Below are positions 27,701-40,480 of a DNA stretch of 64,000 nucleotides, one piece after another. The stretch is taken from NCBI GenBank assembly GCA_003640385.1, contig RCAB01000063.1, positions 124,001-188,000 on the forward strand, read 5' to 3'. Source of the DNA: Setaria digitata. Taxonomy: Eukaryota; Nematoda; Chromadorea; Rhabditida; Setariidae. Below the pieces are notes generated by a model. The model ran no database searches and was not told the origin of the DNA. It worked only from the letters and a program-made list of their open reading frames with translations. Within the stretch, counting starts at the first letter, position 1. The number at the start of each line of letters is the position of its first letter. The position numbers were made by a program, and so were the translations under genes.

Positions 27701-28026
27701 CTCTTAAAAGTTAGTGGAAGGAGCAGCAGTGAAACTAAGGGAACAAGACTTATGAATTCCCATTTAATATGTGAAATTATGGTTACTACGGCACATTTTT
27801 GTAATAAGAAATAACTCTTTAATTACATATTGTTGATTAAGGTGAAAATCTTCTATTCGTTGGTGTACTTACATCGAAGGGACCATGTGAAGAGGTTACA
27901 GTACGACATCTTGGCAGTGGTCGATATGCGGTTACGTATCGAATTCAAGAAAGGGTCAAAGGTTTCATTTTTATTAAGTATGGAGAAACTAATGTACCAG
28001 GCTCACCATTTGCTGTTTCATTCTAA
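13216..28026 (+). CDS. fln-1: Filamin (actin crosslinker), 39 exons, 2179 residues
   Basis: Filamin crosslinks actin filaments and anchors membrane receptors. Exons: 13216-13329, 13660-13831, 13926-14164, 14235-14351, 14458-14778, 14952-15113, 15450-15621, 15884-16009, 16433-16572, 17010-17133, 17237-17340, 17457-17655, 18063-18235, 18367-18609, 18694-18790, 18891-19043, 19126-19307, 19423-19588, 19704-19989, 20144-20303, 20376-20568, 20665-20903, 22952-23149, 23343-23627, 23732-23890, 24136-24247, 24354-24460, 24528-24624, 24741-24884, 24966-25042, 25128-25344, 25432-25631, 25968-26066, 26195-26416, 26527-26769, 27014-27086, 27206-27294, 27486-27636, 27842-28026. These total 6540 bases with every junction in phase. 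Order: two calponin-homology domains, about 20 immunoglobulin-like repeats, hinge, dimerisation repeat. Length is close to nematode and vertebrate filamins. ATG 13216 is the first codon after a splice acceptor and starts just before the [15 protein letters not shown] signature; an upstream exon of a longer isoform is possible. Confidence 0.96.
20904..22951 (+). other. Largest filamin intron (2.05 kb)
   Basis: It starts GTAAAC and ends TGTTTTTCAG. It is several times longer than the other filamin introns and sits between two rod repeats. I see no exon, repeat family or conserved-looking block inside it on either strand. Confidence 0.8.
24683..24731. repeat. 49-base T homopolymer in a filamin intron
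   Basis: An uninterrupted run of about 49 T residues ends nine bases before exon 24741-24884. The acceptor that follows is GGAG rather than the usual TTTCAG. Confidence 0.9.
27486..28026 (+). other. fln-1: Filamin hinge and C-terminal dimerisation repeat
   Basis: Exon 38 starts with a linker free of the repeat signature ([17 protein letters not shown]), matching the second hinge of filamins. It is followed by the last repeat ([14 protein letters not shown], then [37 protein letters not shown] and TAA 28024-28026). The PCEEV motif and the short tail after the last strand match the dimerisation repeat of vertebrate filamins. Confidence 0.93.
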
Positions 28027-29324
28027 TAGAGCAATTTTGTTGATTAAATTTTTCTTTTTTTATATCTCATGTTTATATTGAGTTCTTGCCACTTTTTCTC
28101 CAGCTTACTTTATTGCATTTAATTTTTCTCTAGCTCTATACGTACGTGTCCTACGCGTACATGTGTCTGTATTCGTGTGTATGACCTTTTCCTCGTCTTG
28201 AGTAACTTAATTATTCTTTCATCTAAAAAACAAAAAAAAAACCCTCTTTTCTCTCACAATTAAATGTATCTCAGAAATATGTCAAGTGCTTTAAAAAAAG
28301 GAGATTAGCATTACTACTATCTCCGTTATCTCTTGTTCTTTTGTAAGTTTTATTTACGTGCCGCTTTTTTTCTTTTCTTTTATGAGAATGTATGCTTAAT
28401 CCTGTAATTACAGAATTTTATCTTTGCGTTTAAAAAATTCTTCCATAACTGTAGTGAAAAATACGATTCTTTAATTGGTTACATTATGGATATCTTTATA
28501 TATCCATAACCGTATTATTCCCAGTTATTCATTCATTTACAAAGTGTTTTTTTCCTGTATTAAAATATTTCTTTGGTATATTTTTTGGTCCTTCACATTA
28601 TCATTTACCAAACCAAAGTCATGGAAAAAAGGATAGGATGATAATATGATGTGTATGATGCTGATTGATATAGAAAAAAAGGGGTCATTCCAAGAGGTCA
28701 GAAGTGTATTAAGGGTTTGATAAGAACGCTAGCAATAGCATTATTCAAATTTCACTCTCTCTATGTCAGTAAGCAGTCAAATGCATATTGCTGAATTTAG
28801 TCTAATGATTTTAGTTTGATGTATATTTTGTGTAAAATCTTACTTGTTTAGCTGCTTATATAAATAGAGATACAATTCTCGTTTTGAATTACTATTTACT
28901 TTAGTGTAGTATTGTTGTGGTGGGTTGTTTACTGGTCAAAATTATCTTTCTAAAAGATTTATTAATATGATCAAGAGTTATTTTATCATATTCTATACCT
29001 GGAATATGCTATGCACGCTCATTTCAAGTGCACAATTGCCAAAAGAGTTATAGTTGGAATAAATTTCGCCAAATTTAAGTTATTAGGGTTGCAATAGGGT
29101 TTTTGGATTTAAAGTAAACTTAACGAAGCTAATTTAGATCCGGTTCGCATGTTATCAATTGTGAAAGCGTTTCGAGAAACTCGAATCGTAGCTTCAGTTT
29201 TATAATTTACTTTAACATTTTATGACTAATTGCAAAATAACAGGAAGGAGAACATGGTGCAAGCGTAAGTTTGATAAAAAAAAAGATCCGCTGGTATGTT
29301 AGTTACGGGGACGCGAAGATGGGA
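28027..29324. other. Convergent intergenic space between filamin and the ETX/MTX2-like gene
   Basis: This 1.3 kb holds the 3' ends of two genes that point at each other. I see no further coding exon, and no clear AATAAA close to the filamin stop. Confidence 0.6.
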
Positions 29325-32300
29325 TCAGTATTTCCGGACGGGATGTTCTGTTATTTTAACCTTTTGTTCTACACCGTATTTAAATTTGCACATCCCTTGT
29401 GTCATATACGAAACAACCTGTAATTCGTAATAACTTTTATGGGAATGTCTGAATAGTGAGTAGCATGCGATTTTCAATAATTTACAAATTAAGTTTATAG
29501 TTTTGAGCTTTGAGGTTGGAAGTATCAATAGATGTTATTACTATTGAATTAGTGTTGAATCTTTTTTTTGTGCCCAGAAAAGTGAAATTTCTGGTAAAAA
29601 TTTCAACCTTATTTGGATAATAGATGATCGTTTTACACTTTAGGATTCATGATTTAGAATAAAATCTAAAACGGAAGAAGTGATTGATGGTACTTGAAGG
29701 GAGCTGAATTGCTAATGAGCTCAAACAATGCACAATCAGCGATGATGAATGAGTAATGAAGTAGTCAGTGTCTAAGCCTATTAGGAAGACGTAAAGCTCT
29801 CACGATAATTGTCCCAATAATAGGAAAGAGATCGTGATAACAAACGGATAATGTTAGACTGTGAAAATTTTTTGATAAATATTCGAACTTTTATAACAAA
29901 ATCTCGATGTCCAAGCAATGACTGTTCTAATAGGATTTAAAATTAAATCCAAAATAGGTGAATTATGAAATGGTAAAGTAACTTACATCATTTTGTATCG
30001 TGAAACCCATCGCGGAATAATTTGCTATACTACGTATGATATCAGCAATTTTACCTTCAATTATTGTTACCAAACTGTTATTATCTCTAATATTTGTCAC
30101 TGTAACGATAATTCGGCCTGACATGTGGCTTTCGATAGAAAATTTCCTGCAAATGACGTAGAGTTAAGGTTCGTTTTCTTTTGAAATAAAATGATCTTTT
30201 TATCCATTACTATTATTCGGGAAGAAAATTCCTGTCACTCAATTCCTTATTATGTGCTGATTTGAAGTCATAGAGGCCTATGGATTAAGATGAATGAAGC
30301 TTGAATAGAGAGCATATTTTTTTTTATTTAATACTTTAATCAACAGACTTAAACTACCAATCAGTTTGACTTTATGGAAATGGTGAACCCTACTGTGTCA
30401 TGTTCCCTTTCTTTTAAATTTGATTTATGTTAGTGGTAAGATAAGTAAGTAAAATCATCAGAACCAATCAGTCAATCACATTGTTAGTGGAAATATTATT
30501 ATAACTGCGTTTCATCGCTATATATCATACAACTTGGAGCATAAAAATGTACATATTCATTCGTCTTCTACATAAAATAAACATTGATAATGCATTAGAC
30601 AAGTCCAACTTTGAAAAGTTGGGTAAAAAAGTTGTAAGCAATTTAAGTGTAATTAAAGAATGTCGAAAAGAAGATAAAACAAGCCTAGTTTGATGATCTT
30701 CCAAAATGATCAATTCAGCAACAGTTTCACAAAGTGGTGGCACTCGAACTGTACTATCAACACCCCAGATAAGTTCTTCTTCAATTGTATTCTCACCAAT
30801 ATTTAGCACTGATAATTCACTGCGAAAACCAGCATTGGCTTCTACTATTTCGCCAGGAGTTTTCAATTTTAATGCCATTTCAACACCACGACAAACTCCT
30901 TTCTCTGTAAAAAGAAGAAAAGTTGATTTTTACTGGTTAAATTGTAAATTTGTAAAGAAATTGTTCTTTTTTGCTTTTCAAAATTAATCATGATATATTA
31001 AAATGTGCCATTTATTGACAAGGTAGTTGTGAAAAAAGTAGTTTTAAAGTTTGAAACTTAAAATTTGATTTTACTGTAATGAAAATCACGTATGGATTTA
31101 GGAATTTACATTTATTTATGCGTAATGCATACATCTTTCATCATCATTTTTCTATATTTATTTTCGAATTGTTAAAAAATTTGAAACTGTTTTAAGATAA
31201 TTGTCGCTAATTTTTTAATTTTGATTATTGTCAATCCGTCATTCCTCAGCAAACGTTGATCATGTTGATCCATAAAGAAGTTTAAAAACTTACCAACAAT
31301 TACCGTTGCAGCACTGCGTGTTGAACGTTCTGCCTTAAACGAATATTCTTGCTCTCGTTCAGTTGTATTTGTAAATGTTGATTTGAATAAACTTTGTTCA
31401 TCTTTTGATTGCCGAACGTTTCTAACATTTACACCAGCTATCGAATAAGTTGGTTCCAGTGATTCATTGAACAAATGAGACCAATTGATATTATACTGTA
31501 ATTTTATTTTGCGAGAAAAAAAAAGGAAAATTTTTATTTTTTTAAATTATTGCATTATTTTTGTTGTTTAGCTAAAAAAAAGAAATATTTACATGTAATT
31601 TTTCTTTTAATTTAATTCATTTTCATTATCATTTAAAATGACTCATACTGTATTCGTATGAAAATGAGTTAACCAGCTACTATTTCTACTTCCAAACAGG
31701 ATTCCAGTTATCCGAAGGAAATGAGCTGTTTGTAAAATAAACTACTCAACCAACAATTTATGTAACTTCATTCACTTGTAATTTAGATTTTTGAACAAAA
31801 TATGAAGATGTTTTTAATTCCATGTTCAATCCCGACATTTCTTTAATAGCATTGTCTTGATTGTTGTTTCATTCCGTGAACTTCTTATATTCAGTCTTTA
31901 TAACTTTCCTACAGCGAACTGTCTATCAGTTGTCCCTAATGAGCTTTATTATTATTCGAAATTTTGCCAATTTTTTTATTAAAAAGACTGTTCAAATTGC
32001 ATTTTAAATTTTCACATCATGGAATGGTTATCAGAGCCGACTATACGTAAAAAATAGGTTCACTCATAAATTTTTTTCCTTATATTTCTTTTCACTCCCA
32101 CTGCAAAAATAAGTAAGTCGTTATGATTGTTGAAATTATAAAACCATTAGTGATAGCATCATTATCAAACATTGAGAAACAGTATATTTTTTTCCAGTTA
32201 CGAAAATGTCATCAACGCGAAAGAATGTTACAAACTTGACAAATCAAAATAATTTCAAATTACTTAAAATATATCATTAAAAAAGCTTAGCGATAAATAT

Positions 32301-34035
32301 TACAATGTTCTTCTTCAGAGCTATACAAATATCAAGAACTTGAAAAAGTCTACTTGACAAATTTCAGCCTAGGGGAAAAAAATTTGCAGCAAGAAATAAT
32401 GATAACTTAACAAAATACTTCCTTAACCAAGAAATAAATCGAACTACTTTTTTGAAATGAATTTCCGATACTTTTTTTTCCCCTCTCATCTCCGTCATAT
32501 TTTTATCCCGTCAAGTTTTCGCTTCCTTTTTCTCTTTTTCTTTTGACTTCAGTTGTAGCAGCTAATCTTGTAAGGCACATAGTCTAGTTAGAATGTGATA
32601 ATCTTTGTTCTGGTGCTAATTAAGGGATCTCTCTCTTTCTCTGTTAAGCTCTAAAGCTCAATTGTAATTGGAGCTAGTTGTGCCACATTAACAATAAAGT
32701 GGAATAATGCTTATTTGGTTCGCTAATAAAGACGACAATTTAATGTACGAAGTGAGCCATGAAATCTATAATAATGATTTGCAATGAATGTGTAGTTGTC
32801 ATTAGTTGATGACAAGTTGGTGAAAAACTTGTCTGCATCACAATCAATTGGATGCCATGTTTAATTACAGTGTTATTTCATCCCATCTCATCAATATTTA
32901 CTGTAAACTTACCTATCTAAATTTATTTTTTAGTAAAATACTGTAAGGCAAAAAATAGAAGCTACTAGACCAAAAGTATAGAACAGAAGTCATATAATCA
33001 GAAGCCTTGGACAGAAGTCAAAAACTAGATGTTACGAAGAATGAAATTATTTAGATAGTTGATTGATGTATTTATATCTTCTACATATATGCATAGTTGT
33101 CTCTCTTGCCTTTCTAACTCATCCGTCTATAATATTTGATTTCAAACAATTTCAATTCAGACAAGACAAATTGAAATGACTAATATTTGAATATTTAATC
33201 AAAGCTTCCAAGGATAACACTGACTGAAATATATATCCATTTGCCATTTATTCTAAACTATTTTAGTAATGCTTGTGATAATCAATAATTAAATTTTAAT
33301 TTCACAAATTATTAGAAATAAAATTTATTAAAATGTATGAGCTAAAACAAAGAGAATAAATTGTTACACGTATATGCAGTTTATGAAATATGATTCTTAG
33401 CTTTTCTGCTGGTGTTACATCGTAATGATTTTAGGTATTAAAATTTTAGGTTTCTAGTTACAATGAAATTTGATATGGATTGGATACTTTCAGTCTTTCC
33501 GTATATCTTCACCACAAAAAACATCGGTGTGAAATATTAGTTATTTTATTTGGCTTTATACTTTAAAAAGGAACAAAACACTTACTTCTAAAACAATACT
33601 AAAATAAAATTAAAGCATTCACATATAAAATTCAAAAAAAAGTAAGCGGACTTCGTTTAAGCGATTGGTTTCATCATAGTTTATGCTACAAAAAATGATT
33701 GTAACTTAAATTTTTTTTGTTAATTTTGAAAAGTAAAATGAGTTAATGGTTGAAATTTCAATTGCATTACTCTTTAAAATACAAATTATTCAAAATCAAG
33801 CAGAATTAAAATCTGCTTATTCTGCAAAAGAATACCTGGAGATACTTTTTGTTGATCTTGGCTTCTGTTTTGGTTTTTGTAACTTCAAAAATTTGCTTGG
33901 CCCAATTGAGCACGATAATTTCAAGATCGATTAATTCCTTGGAACTGGTGCCAGATATATTTGTGGAGCTCAACGGGTCTGCTATTGACATTACATTAGA
34001 TGTTAATGGATCTTTTTCATTTCCACTTGACCCAC
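29325..34035 (-). CDS. ETX/MTX2 (aerolysin-like)-related protein, 5' end not found
   Basis: Five - strand exons join in phase: 34035-33884, 31495-31294, 30904-30685, 30146-29987 and 29417-29325 (stop TGA). They encode about 275 residues without a start codon; the first begins mid-codon, so at least one upstream exon is missing. The middle exons alternate polar and hydrophobic residues and are rich in Ser and Thr. Features are an FTNTTEREQ strand, a Ser/Thr-rich strand, a glycine turn, then VPPLCETVAEL, and finally a cysteine-containing strand before a basic C-terminus. This order is typical of the ETX/MTX2 fold, whose members include pore-forming proteins as well as animal proteins of unknown role. 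That assignment rests on texture and a few motifs, not a search. No toxin activity can be claimed. The third intron appears to use a GC donor. Confidence 0.5.
31496..33883 (-). other. First visible intron of the ETX/MTX2-like gene (2.4 kb)
   Basis: Phase 0 on both sides, donor GTTACA and acceptor ATTACAG on the - strand. I found no additional exon inside it that keeps the frame, but a short one could be missed. Confidence 0.5.
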
Positions 34036-35588
34036 CTGAAAACTTAATTTATTCTATACATCAAGTTACATTTCTTTCCTCAAACTTGGATTAATTAGCA
34101 CTTTGATTAATTGTTTGAAATAACATGTTAATTTCATTTGGGATAATATAATAAATCACATAAAACAATAAAAACAATGCAATATAATAATAAAATGATA
34201 TAATAATAATAAATAATGATATAATAATTTGACGGAATAAGTTAAATTTTAAAATTTGAAAGTATACAAGGAAGATTTCTCGAGAAAAGTAAAGAAATTG
34301 CTTTCGTCTCTAGAATGTGTATAAACAGATAGGAGAAATTACATACATTGTGTTATCTGTTAAAGTTATCAGTACCGGACTGTAAAACGGACATGATGAT
34401 GGCCTGATAATATGCCCGGTGATTATCACACTACGAAATTTTCAATTTTTGAGAATACAAATTTAATCGATTGAAGAAATGGAAACCTTTCAATCATCAA
34501 ATATCATAAGGAATAATTTTTGAAATATTTGAAATATTTCGTGGAAATAAGACTTGAAATATTCATTAAAATAATTAAGTAAAATCAATAGAGAGGGAAA
34601 AAGAGAGAGAAAGAAATACAAAAAGGAAAGGGAAGAAAAGGATTAGAAAAAAAAAATGATATTTGACTACGGTATTGCTTGCCTCTGTTGCCAACGAAAG
34701 ATCGATTCAGTTCAGTTTATTAGCTTAAAATGAATTTTTAGCTTATCGATGGATGAGTTGTTGTCTATTTTACTTATTTTTAACAATCTTTACTTGATTG
34801 AAATTAAAAGAAAAAAAAAAGAGAAAAGAAGAAGAGAAAAGAGAAATTTGAGTTAGAAATAGAGAAATAAGGATGAAGGATGAAGAAAGAATAATTAAAT
34901 TCAAGAGGAAAAAGAGAAAAAAATGGATGAAATTCTCTTTTTCTCTTTTTTTTTTCTTTTGATATCATATTTGGTGATCAGAAGTGATAAACGAACACGA
35001 TAGTATATTACTAACAAACTACATGAATTATATGGTGAATGATTTAAAATCAATTACATTTATCATTTTTAAATCTTTTTCATTAATTACTTTTATTTAA
35101 TTTCCATAAAACTAGTCATTTGTTATCATAGAAATAAGTTAAATGAGCAAAAGACGGAAAAGGTGAATTTCTTTTGATATAATGAGCATTTATTTATAAG
35201 TAGCCAAATTTTTTTACAAGTTTCTAGCTAGCAGAGCAGAAATGATCAAAATATTTAAATTTTAATTCAACCATACAATTTGAAAAGGTATTTTCAGTAT
35301 TTGAAATAAATTTTTCTTTTTTTTTTTAAAAAAAAGGAAAAAAAAAACAAAAACTAAGCAAAATGAAATAAGTTATTGAAGGCTATCACTTAATGACTGC
35401 TATCATTTATCATTTTGCTATAAAGATATTCGAACTCTTAAAATGTCGCATATTATAATTTATTATGTAATGTTACTGGAATAAACTCCTTTATATTATA
35501 CATATAACTTATATCACCAATTGTTGACATTTTAAGGTTTGCTAAACAAAAAAGAAAGAAAAAATTACGGTAGAAATTGGTCATATAA

Positions 35589-35610
35589 CCTTTATATATA
35601 TATATAAAGG
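35589..35610. repeat. 22-bp perfect palindrome with TA core
   Basis: The sequence reads CCTTT, then alternating TA, then AAAGG, and is its own reverse complement. A second TA run follows at 35613-35627. It is compatible with cruciform extrusion or simple slippage. Confidence 0.85.
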
Positions 35611-37310
35611 TTATTATATATATATAAGGGATGAAATAGAAAGCTGTTATAGAATAAAGTTGGATATTTTGTTAATACTACGGGGAATAATAGATATCTG
35701 TGTGTATAAAACTCTATACCAATTCATATCTCTTTTAAAGTGAAAAATAAAGCTGAAAAATTCAAAAATTGCATTTATTAAAGGCCATATTTATGAGTTT
35801 ACATTTTAACTATAAAATGCAATGAACAAAAATGCGTGAAAATTATCTAGTGTCCAGCTTTTTTTTTTTTTTGCAATAATAATGCCAAGCAAATGTATTG
35901 TATTTCATTCATTTAGCTTCCTTCTTCTGCCCAGTTATTTAAAAAAAAAAAAAAAAAAAAATTGCAAATTATTCAATTAACTATCGATATGATGAAAAAA
36001 AAAAAAAGAAGGATTGATAAAATATGCAGCTGTCAAAACAAACGATTTGGTGGGGTTTGTTGGGTTATCTATGCTCAAAATCAATTCCAGTTTTATTCTG
36101 CAAAATTCCCAAAATTTTACAATGTTAGCACATGAAAAATATTTATTTAAAAAAAAAAAAATTTCTCACTTTTTCTTTTTTTTCTAATCATAAATTAAAA
36201 AATTTGCGTGAAATAACTGAATTTTAAATATCTGTTACTTGTAGTGAAGCACAATCCCCTTTCTTTTAAAACTTCATTGGAATCAAGATTCAAGTTTAAA
36301 TCTGTTTAATTTCAACAGTACATCCAGGAAAAAATCATAATCAATAAACTGTACTGATAAGTGGAAAGTTTGATTGAAGACAAATGACATCACTTGCTTA
36401 TACTTCATGGTTCTTGCCTTAATAATCAGTCAATCGTATTACATTTTATAGAAACTTTGTGAACAATTCATTGAACATCCACTGAACTAAAATGAGTGCT
36501 GAATCTCTGACTAAGTCAATAAAAATTAAATTTCTTAACTTTAGCTGATAAATTGTTTATATTTCAATATTCAATTTACTAAGCTGTCATAAAATGTAGT
36601 TTTTGAGGTAAAATTTTAATCATAGTCATAAATTACAGTTCATCGGACAAAATTTTATTACAATATCTAGAAGTGATAGCTTTATCGATAAAACTTGCTA
36701 GTTTCAAATTACTAAAACTTGCAATAATAGTATTTCAGCACTATTCAGTCCATTATTAAAAATTTAATTAACCTTGTTTATACATTCATCTCTTACTTGC
36801 TTATTCATGGGTGACCTGATTTACCTTTTATGGATTTATTTATCGATCGACTTAGACAGAAATCTGTATATTTATATATCTCAAAGCAGTAATAGTAAGT
36901 ACCACGAAAAATGATGACATATGTGCTAATTATTTCGTCTCATATAACCATACTTGCTGTATAATTTAAATTAAATTTTTTTTTTTTTTTAAATAAAAAG
37001 AAAAATGAAGAAGGAGAAGAGTTTACCGCAAAATAACTCTTTGAAAACTTGAGCCGTCGTTTTGAAGATTAAAATAATTTGCTATCGATTGAGAGAAATA
37101 TTCAGTTTCCTTTTGGCTTAATCTAGTAGAAATGAAGTACAGCAAAGAAATGTTTCCAAATGATTTCCTCAGCAAATGTTATCAGTTCTTGTGGCCCAGC
37201 CCAAACTGTCACTCATCCAACGAATGGCAATCGAGCCATTGAACCGCCTTCTTTCTCTTTTCAATGCCTTAAAATTCCCGTTTACTATACAGGAGGAACA
37301 TATCCTCAGG

Positions 37311-37381
37311 CTATATATCCATCGATCTGTCTATCTTGCCATCCATTCATCTATCTATTTGTCTATCCATATCAATCCATT
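37311..37381. repeat. Degenerate tetranucleotide repeat (TCTA/ATCC type)
   Basis: About 70 bases built from CTAT, TCCA and ATCT units with many substitutions. It explains the tyrosine/serine/isoleucine-rich open frames that cross it. Confidence 0.6.
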
Positions 37382-37567
37382 GTTTTTTCTTCGCCATGGA
37401 AAATCGACAAGTATTTTCCTTCGGGCCAAGTTCGCCCAGCAATCCAATCAAATCAGATGAATCCCCTACTAAAATATATTTCTAATGGCTCGAAATTGTC
37501 GAAGTAACAAAGCCTAAGATCTCTCTTTCTCTAGGCCAAATAGTATTGCTTTGGACTGAAAATGTCC

Positions 37568-37600
37568 GCCTTCAAGGCCTTTCGTCAGCAAATTGAAGGC
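37568..37600. repeat. 8-bp inverted repeat with 17-base loop
   Basis: GCCTTCAA at 37568-37575 pairs with TTGAAGGC at 37593-37600. It lies at the end of a patch (37140-37610) that is visibly less AT-rich than its surroundings. Confidence 0.7.
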
Positions 37601-37680
37601 TTTCTTTTTGCATCCTTATTAACACACTGATGGTTGCACACGTCATATTTTATTGAATTTTGAAAAAAAAAAAAAAAACA

Positions 37681-37720
37681 AATATATATATATATATTAT
37701 ATATTTATAAATATATATTT
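37681..37720. repeat. (TA)n-rich tract
   Basis: About 40 bases of alternating TA with short interruptions, directly after an A run of about 16. Confidence 0.85.
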
Positions 37721-39884
37721 GGTTAACTACATTTTGGTTTCATCTTTGCTTCCATTTTTATATTTTTTTGTGTAATTCTTCTCTCATCTGCTTCTATTTT
37801 ATCCTCAAAAAGCGAATCAAGAATCTCGAATACCTTTTTTTTTCTTGCATAAAAAAAACCAAGAAGAAATCTGATCTGAGACTTTTCCCTAAAAAAATCC
37901 AAATTTCAAAAAGAAAAATCACTTACGGTTGTATGAATAAAAATTCGGTAGTGATATGAATGTTTGTTTTTTTCCCTAAGATTATCATTAGCAGTGACAA
38001 TAGATTAGATTTCTTTGGATTCCACAATTTATTATTGAATGTTATTCTGTTATCAAACGAAATTCATTCGCCATTTGAAAATTAGAGTTTCGAATCCAGC
38101 AACCTAAGTAAAAGGTAGAAGTTTTAAACAGCAAACTTTTCTTAAACCTGGTAAGCTTTAATAATTGCAAATTAGAAACTGCCGATCAAATTAATACACC
38201 CAAGCACAGTAACCTTATTCCAAACTTGGCTAAAATCGAAAGCTGTGTCAACTTGAAAAATTTCCCAATACTTAATAACTTAAACTAGCTAAGTTATTTA
38301 GCCATCTTTTTTTGACCAACTATAAAATGCAATTTTATCAATTATAATAATTTGAAATTAAACAAAACTTATTAAAATCACAGTTATTTGATTTACAACT
38401 CAAATCAGCCATTGTTATAAGCAACAAAATAGTCAGATACAATTTTAAAATAAATATTACTGATTTCAAAAAAAAAAGAAAACTTGAAAGATCAAAGATT
38501 AGCAGAAAGAACAGTATTTGGACAATAAAACTTTTCACTTCAGCGGTATCCTTCTTTGATACCGATACGAATCATCAGAACATATCTTTGCGATCCCTCT
38601 AATAACAATCTTTTATTTAGAACACATGTTTTACTTATATACATCCCAACTTTTTTGGCTATAAACTTTTTATTCATCTCTTTTGTTGCAAATCAATAAG
38701 CAAGTTTATTTATCTGACTAAATAACAACTAATCGAATATTAACATACAGTATCTACTGATTATAAAATTATCTGGTACAAACTGATATAATAAATTGTT
38801 TATAATATTCCTTACTAAATGCTACAAGTTTGTTATAAAATAACGTAATTTGAATATGTCAAGAATAGTAAAAGATAAGTTAAAACAAAAAAGAAAAACG
38901 GAAACCAAAATATATTTAAGATTCTGGTAATATAAATTCAAATTACATGCCTAAAATTGGTGATTTCAGAATTTTATTCCAACTCTAAAACATTTTTAGT
39001 TTTCAATAGCTTGACAGATATATCCTGATTAAATGGCAATAGTTTGTAGTTGTTTTATTAGGAAAAATATGAAATAATTTATAAATAATGAATAGCATTT
39101 GATTTGCATATTAATTTGAAATATATAAAATCAGTTTATAGTGTATAGTGAGCCTGGAATTTGCTGAATGCGGAATAAACTAATTATGAAATAAATGATC
39201 ATTGAAAGCAAGAAATCTTTACATTCCATCTATTCATCACAAATTCTCTTATAGACTCAAGTTGCTTGCTATCTTGCGATATCATTTCATTCTTAAATTG
39301 AAAATCTTTTAAATATATTTTTAATGTACAATATGATTTATAATAGAAATATTCTCAATTCTCACTTTTTTTTTGGTAGCCTCCAATTATCAAGTGAGAT
39401 CATATGTAAAGTGAAATGGTCAGAACGGCTGTCTCCCTTCAGTTAATATACTGAAACAAAAGTAGATGAGTGAAATGAAATAGAAAATTTTGGCATGATG
39501 ATGATCTGATGAAGCAGAAATAGGGCGTAGCATATGGACGGAAATTTTGTGGCCAAGGCAGAAAATTGTTGCTTGAAAGAAGCGATAATTAATGCATTCG
39601 ATCTGGCAACGACAATAGGGACAGGACAGCCCAAGCTATGCATTTAAATTTCGAAAATTATACTTTTATTCAAAATATAATCATTCGATACACAAACACA
39701 TATATATATATATATACACGTAATTGAATTTACTACTTCCAATTATCCTTTTCTTAAAATTTATGAGCACTCTTAAAATGTACCCGCTTCAATGCTAACC
39801 GTACTGATTAACTCGAATAATTTTAGATTCTATGAAGATTTACGAAGTATCAATCAAATGGGTCATCGTTTACTTACTTTTTAC

Positions 39885-39950
39885 ACATATATATATATAT
39901 ATATATATAAATTATATATATAAAATAAATTATATATATAATTTTTAATT
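39885..39950. repeat. (TA)n tract with flanking inverted copies
   Basis: A TA run of about 22 bases is followed by two AATTATATATATA-type segments in opposite orientation. A smaller TA run lies at 39700-39716. Confidence 0.8.
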
Positions 39951-40177
39951 AAAAATTATGAGCATTTTAATTAGAAGTAATTAAATTATTAAATATACAC
40001 TAAAAAATAAAAAAAAAGAGGCGGAATATTCTTAAAGCGATATTCCAATAGCTTTACATTGAATTATGTGATTGTCAGATGGTGGTTGGTTTGAAGTGCA
40101 GTAGGAAAACATCGCAAAATTTTTATCTAAAATTTAAATTGATCAAATTTTCTTTTCGTTGTAATTAATTGTGAAAT

Positions 40178-40480
40178 ATGGAGGTACAGTTAGATAAGAC
40201 AAATATTAATAATATAACTTACTTTTTTAATACTGCTGGACATTTTTTTTTTTTTATTCGCACCGCTTTCTATCAATTTTATGCGATGATTTATGGATTA
40301 CCAACTATGACAAAAATAATAATTTATGATAATTGTTTACAAGTCACGAAAGCTGTTCATAAATTTTCTCATTTCCTTTTTGTTTTAATTGTAAAAGAAA
40401 CTGGAATTACAGAATTCTTACTGCTCATATTTGTATGCACTTTCATCCTATATAACGTAATGCATTCAAAATTCGAATAG
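40178..40480 (+). CDS. Weak single-exon ORF, 100 residues, hydrophobic
   Basis: An ATG-started frame in AT-rich DNA, followed by a TAG stop. It has a polyphenylalanine patch caused by a T run, and a hydrophobic C-terminal segment (EFLLLIFVCTFILYNVM) that could span a membrane. I recognise no family, and there are no nearby splice signals that suggest a larger gene. It may be a chance ORF. Confidence 0.15.
   Translation: MEVQLDKTNINNITYFFNTAGHFFFFIRTAFYQFYAMIYGLPTMTKIIIYDNCLQVTKAVHKFSHFLFVLIVKETGITEFLLLIFVCTFILYNVMHSKFE

Noticed and set aside
38085..38110. B-box-like TTTCGAATCC suggesting a tRNA
   Set aside because: No A box or acceptor stem at the right distance on either strand.
38480..38538. 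Hydrophobic - strand segment that looks like a signal peptide, considered for the ETX/MTX2-like gene
   Set aside because: There is no ATG in frame and a stop lies just upstream; the link to exon 34035 is only speculative.
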